NCBI RefSeq assembly: GCF_011764445.1
Contig: NZ_BLPG01000002.1
Span: 496,001-560,000, forward strand
DNA: 64,000 nucleotides
Direction of reading: 5' to 3'
Source: Phytohabitans rumicis
Lineage (GTDB): Bacteria > Actinomycetota > Actinomycetes > Mycobacteriales > Micromonosporaceae
Of the stretch, positions 63,606 through 64,000 are shown one piece after another. The first letter of the stretch is position 1. Each line of letters opens with the position of its first letter. The notes beneath the pieces were generated by a model. The model was not told where the DNA came from. It did not search any database and saw only the letters and a list, made by a program, of their open reading frames with translations. A program made the translations under genes and the position numbers.

Positions 63606-63614
63606 GGAGTCACA

Positions 63615-64000
63615 TTGACGCGCGAGGTGCGACACCTCATCGGCGGCGAACGGGTCGGCACGCCCACCGCCGTACGCGAAAACCCGGCCCGCCCCGGCGA
63701 GACCGTCGCGGTGTCCGCGGCCGCCGACACGGACCTGGCCGGTCTGGCCGTGGCCGCCGCCCAGAGCGCGCAGCCCGCCTGGGCCGCCACCCCGGCACCG
63801 GCCCGCGGCTCGATCCTCACCGAGGCCGCCGCGCTGCTGCTGGCCCGCGCCGACCAGGTCGCCACCGACCTGACCCGCGAGGAGGGCAAGACCCTCGCCG
63901 AGGCCCGCGGCGAGGTGCGCCGGGCCGTCGACATCCTGCGCTTCTTCGGCGGCGAGGGCTGGCGCGCGAACGGCCAGACGCTGCCCTCGTCGCTGCCCGA
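63615..64000 (+). CDS. Aldehyde dehydrogenase, probable 2-oxoglutarate semialdehyde dehydrogenase (3' end outside window)
   Basis: The first 128 residues of an ALDH: HLIGGERVGTPTAVRENPAR, QSAQPAWAATPAPARGSILT, LTREEGKTLAEARGEVRRAV, DILRFFGGEGWRANGQTLPS. This N-terminus is that of KGSADH-type enzymes. TTG start, placed by AAGGAG five bases upstream and 10 bases after the udh stop. Context (udh, KdgD) makes 2-oxoglutarate semialdehyde the expected substrate, giving 2-oxoglutarate. The catalytic Cys/Glu lie beyond the window. Confidence 0.85.
   Translation, partial: MTREVRHLIGGERVGTPTAVRENPARPGETVAVSAAADTDLAGLAVAAAQSAQPAWAATPAPARGSILTEAAALLLARADQVATDLTREEGKTLAEARGEVRRAVDILRFFGGEGWRANGQTLPSSLP

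Noticed and set aside
1-64000. tRNA, rRNA, CRISPR arrays, prophage or integrase genes
   Set aside because: I looked for cloverleaf-like stretches, rRNA-like sequence, regularly spaced repeats and integrase/phage structural motifs and saw none.

Overview
The window is GC-rich DNA from a filamentous-type actinobacterium. Codon third positions are almost all G/C, GTG and TTG starts are used, several genes lack a Shine-Dalgarno site, and the contents (13E12/DUF222-HNH genes, BTAD and LuxR regulators, CBM2-tagged secreted polysaccharidases, ALF-repeat polymorphic toxins) fit the Micromonosporaceae (Micromonospora, Actinoplanes, Dactylosporangium or relatives). The family assignment is inference; no rRNA or tRNA gene is present to confirm it.

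Layout. 1-8.4 kb: the end of a MalT-like LuxR regulator, membrane proteins, a secreted FN3-CBM2 protein, a pectinesterase with a clear promoter and operator, a DUF1707/DUF4429/SHOCT protein and a GNAT acetyltransferase. 8.4-13.2 kb: a Gly-rich protein, an APH-fold kinase, a 13E12 HNH element followed by a broken cytidine deaminase remnant, and an alpha/beta hydrolase. 13.2-18.5 kb: a TetR repressor divergent from a flavin dehydrogenase across a three-fold 17-bp operator, then a catabolic set (DUF1932 dehydrogenase, GalB-like hydratase, GalC/RraA-like aldolase, LuxR regulator). 18.5-25.9 kb: patatin, methyltransferase plus BTAD regulator, a two-component system and a TAP-like secreted hydrolase. 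25.9-34 kb: a LacI-controlled pectin side-chain cluster (LacI, DUF2264 protein, PL26-like and PL11 rhamnogalacturonan lyases). 34-35.6 kb: repeats and a truncated second 13E12 copy. 35.6-46 kb: regulators, a VOC protein, a siderophore-interacting protein, two ECF sigma systems (one heading an ABC exporter operon), a quinone reductase and a GDPD phosphodiesterase. 46.2-53.2 kb: a polymorphic toxin operon. 53.2-54.1 kb: a repeat-rich gap. 54.1-64 kb: a GH5 mannanase-like enzyme and a uronate/aldarate catabolic locus with its ABC importer and IclR regulator.

How it works together. The main theme is plant cell-wall use. Pectinesterase removes methyl esters; PL26-like, PL11 and DUF2264 proteins act on rhamnogalacturonan; GH5-CBM2 acts on mannan or glucan. 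An ABC importer without its own ATPase brings in oligomers, and a nearly complete oxidative uronate route (uronate dehydrogenase, glucarate-dehydratase-type enolase, KdgD, semialdehyde dehydrogenase) sends galacturonate or glucuronate to 2-oxoglutarate. LacI and IclR regulators sit beside candidate operators.

The most unusual system is the operon at 46.2-53.2 kb: a secreted S1-protease-like protein that has lost its catalytic His and Ser, a 1,430-residue ALF-repeat/coiled-coil/HINT protein ending in a deaminase-type toxin, and a small ankyrin-like candidate immunity protein.

Caution. Twelve otherwise intact reading frames are each broken by exactly one missing base in a short G or C run. This uniform pattern points to sequence error rather than pseudogenes. 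Those genes are annotated as CDS with the break position given.
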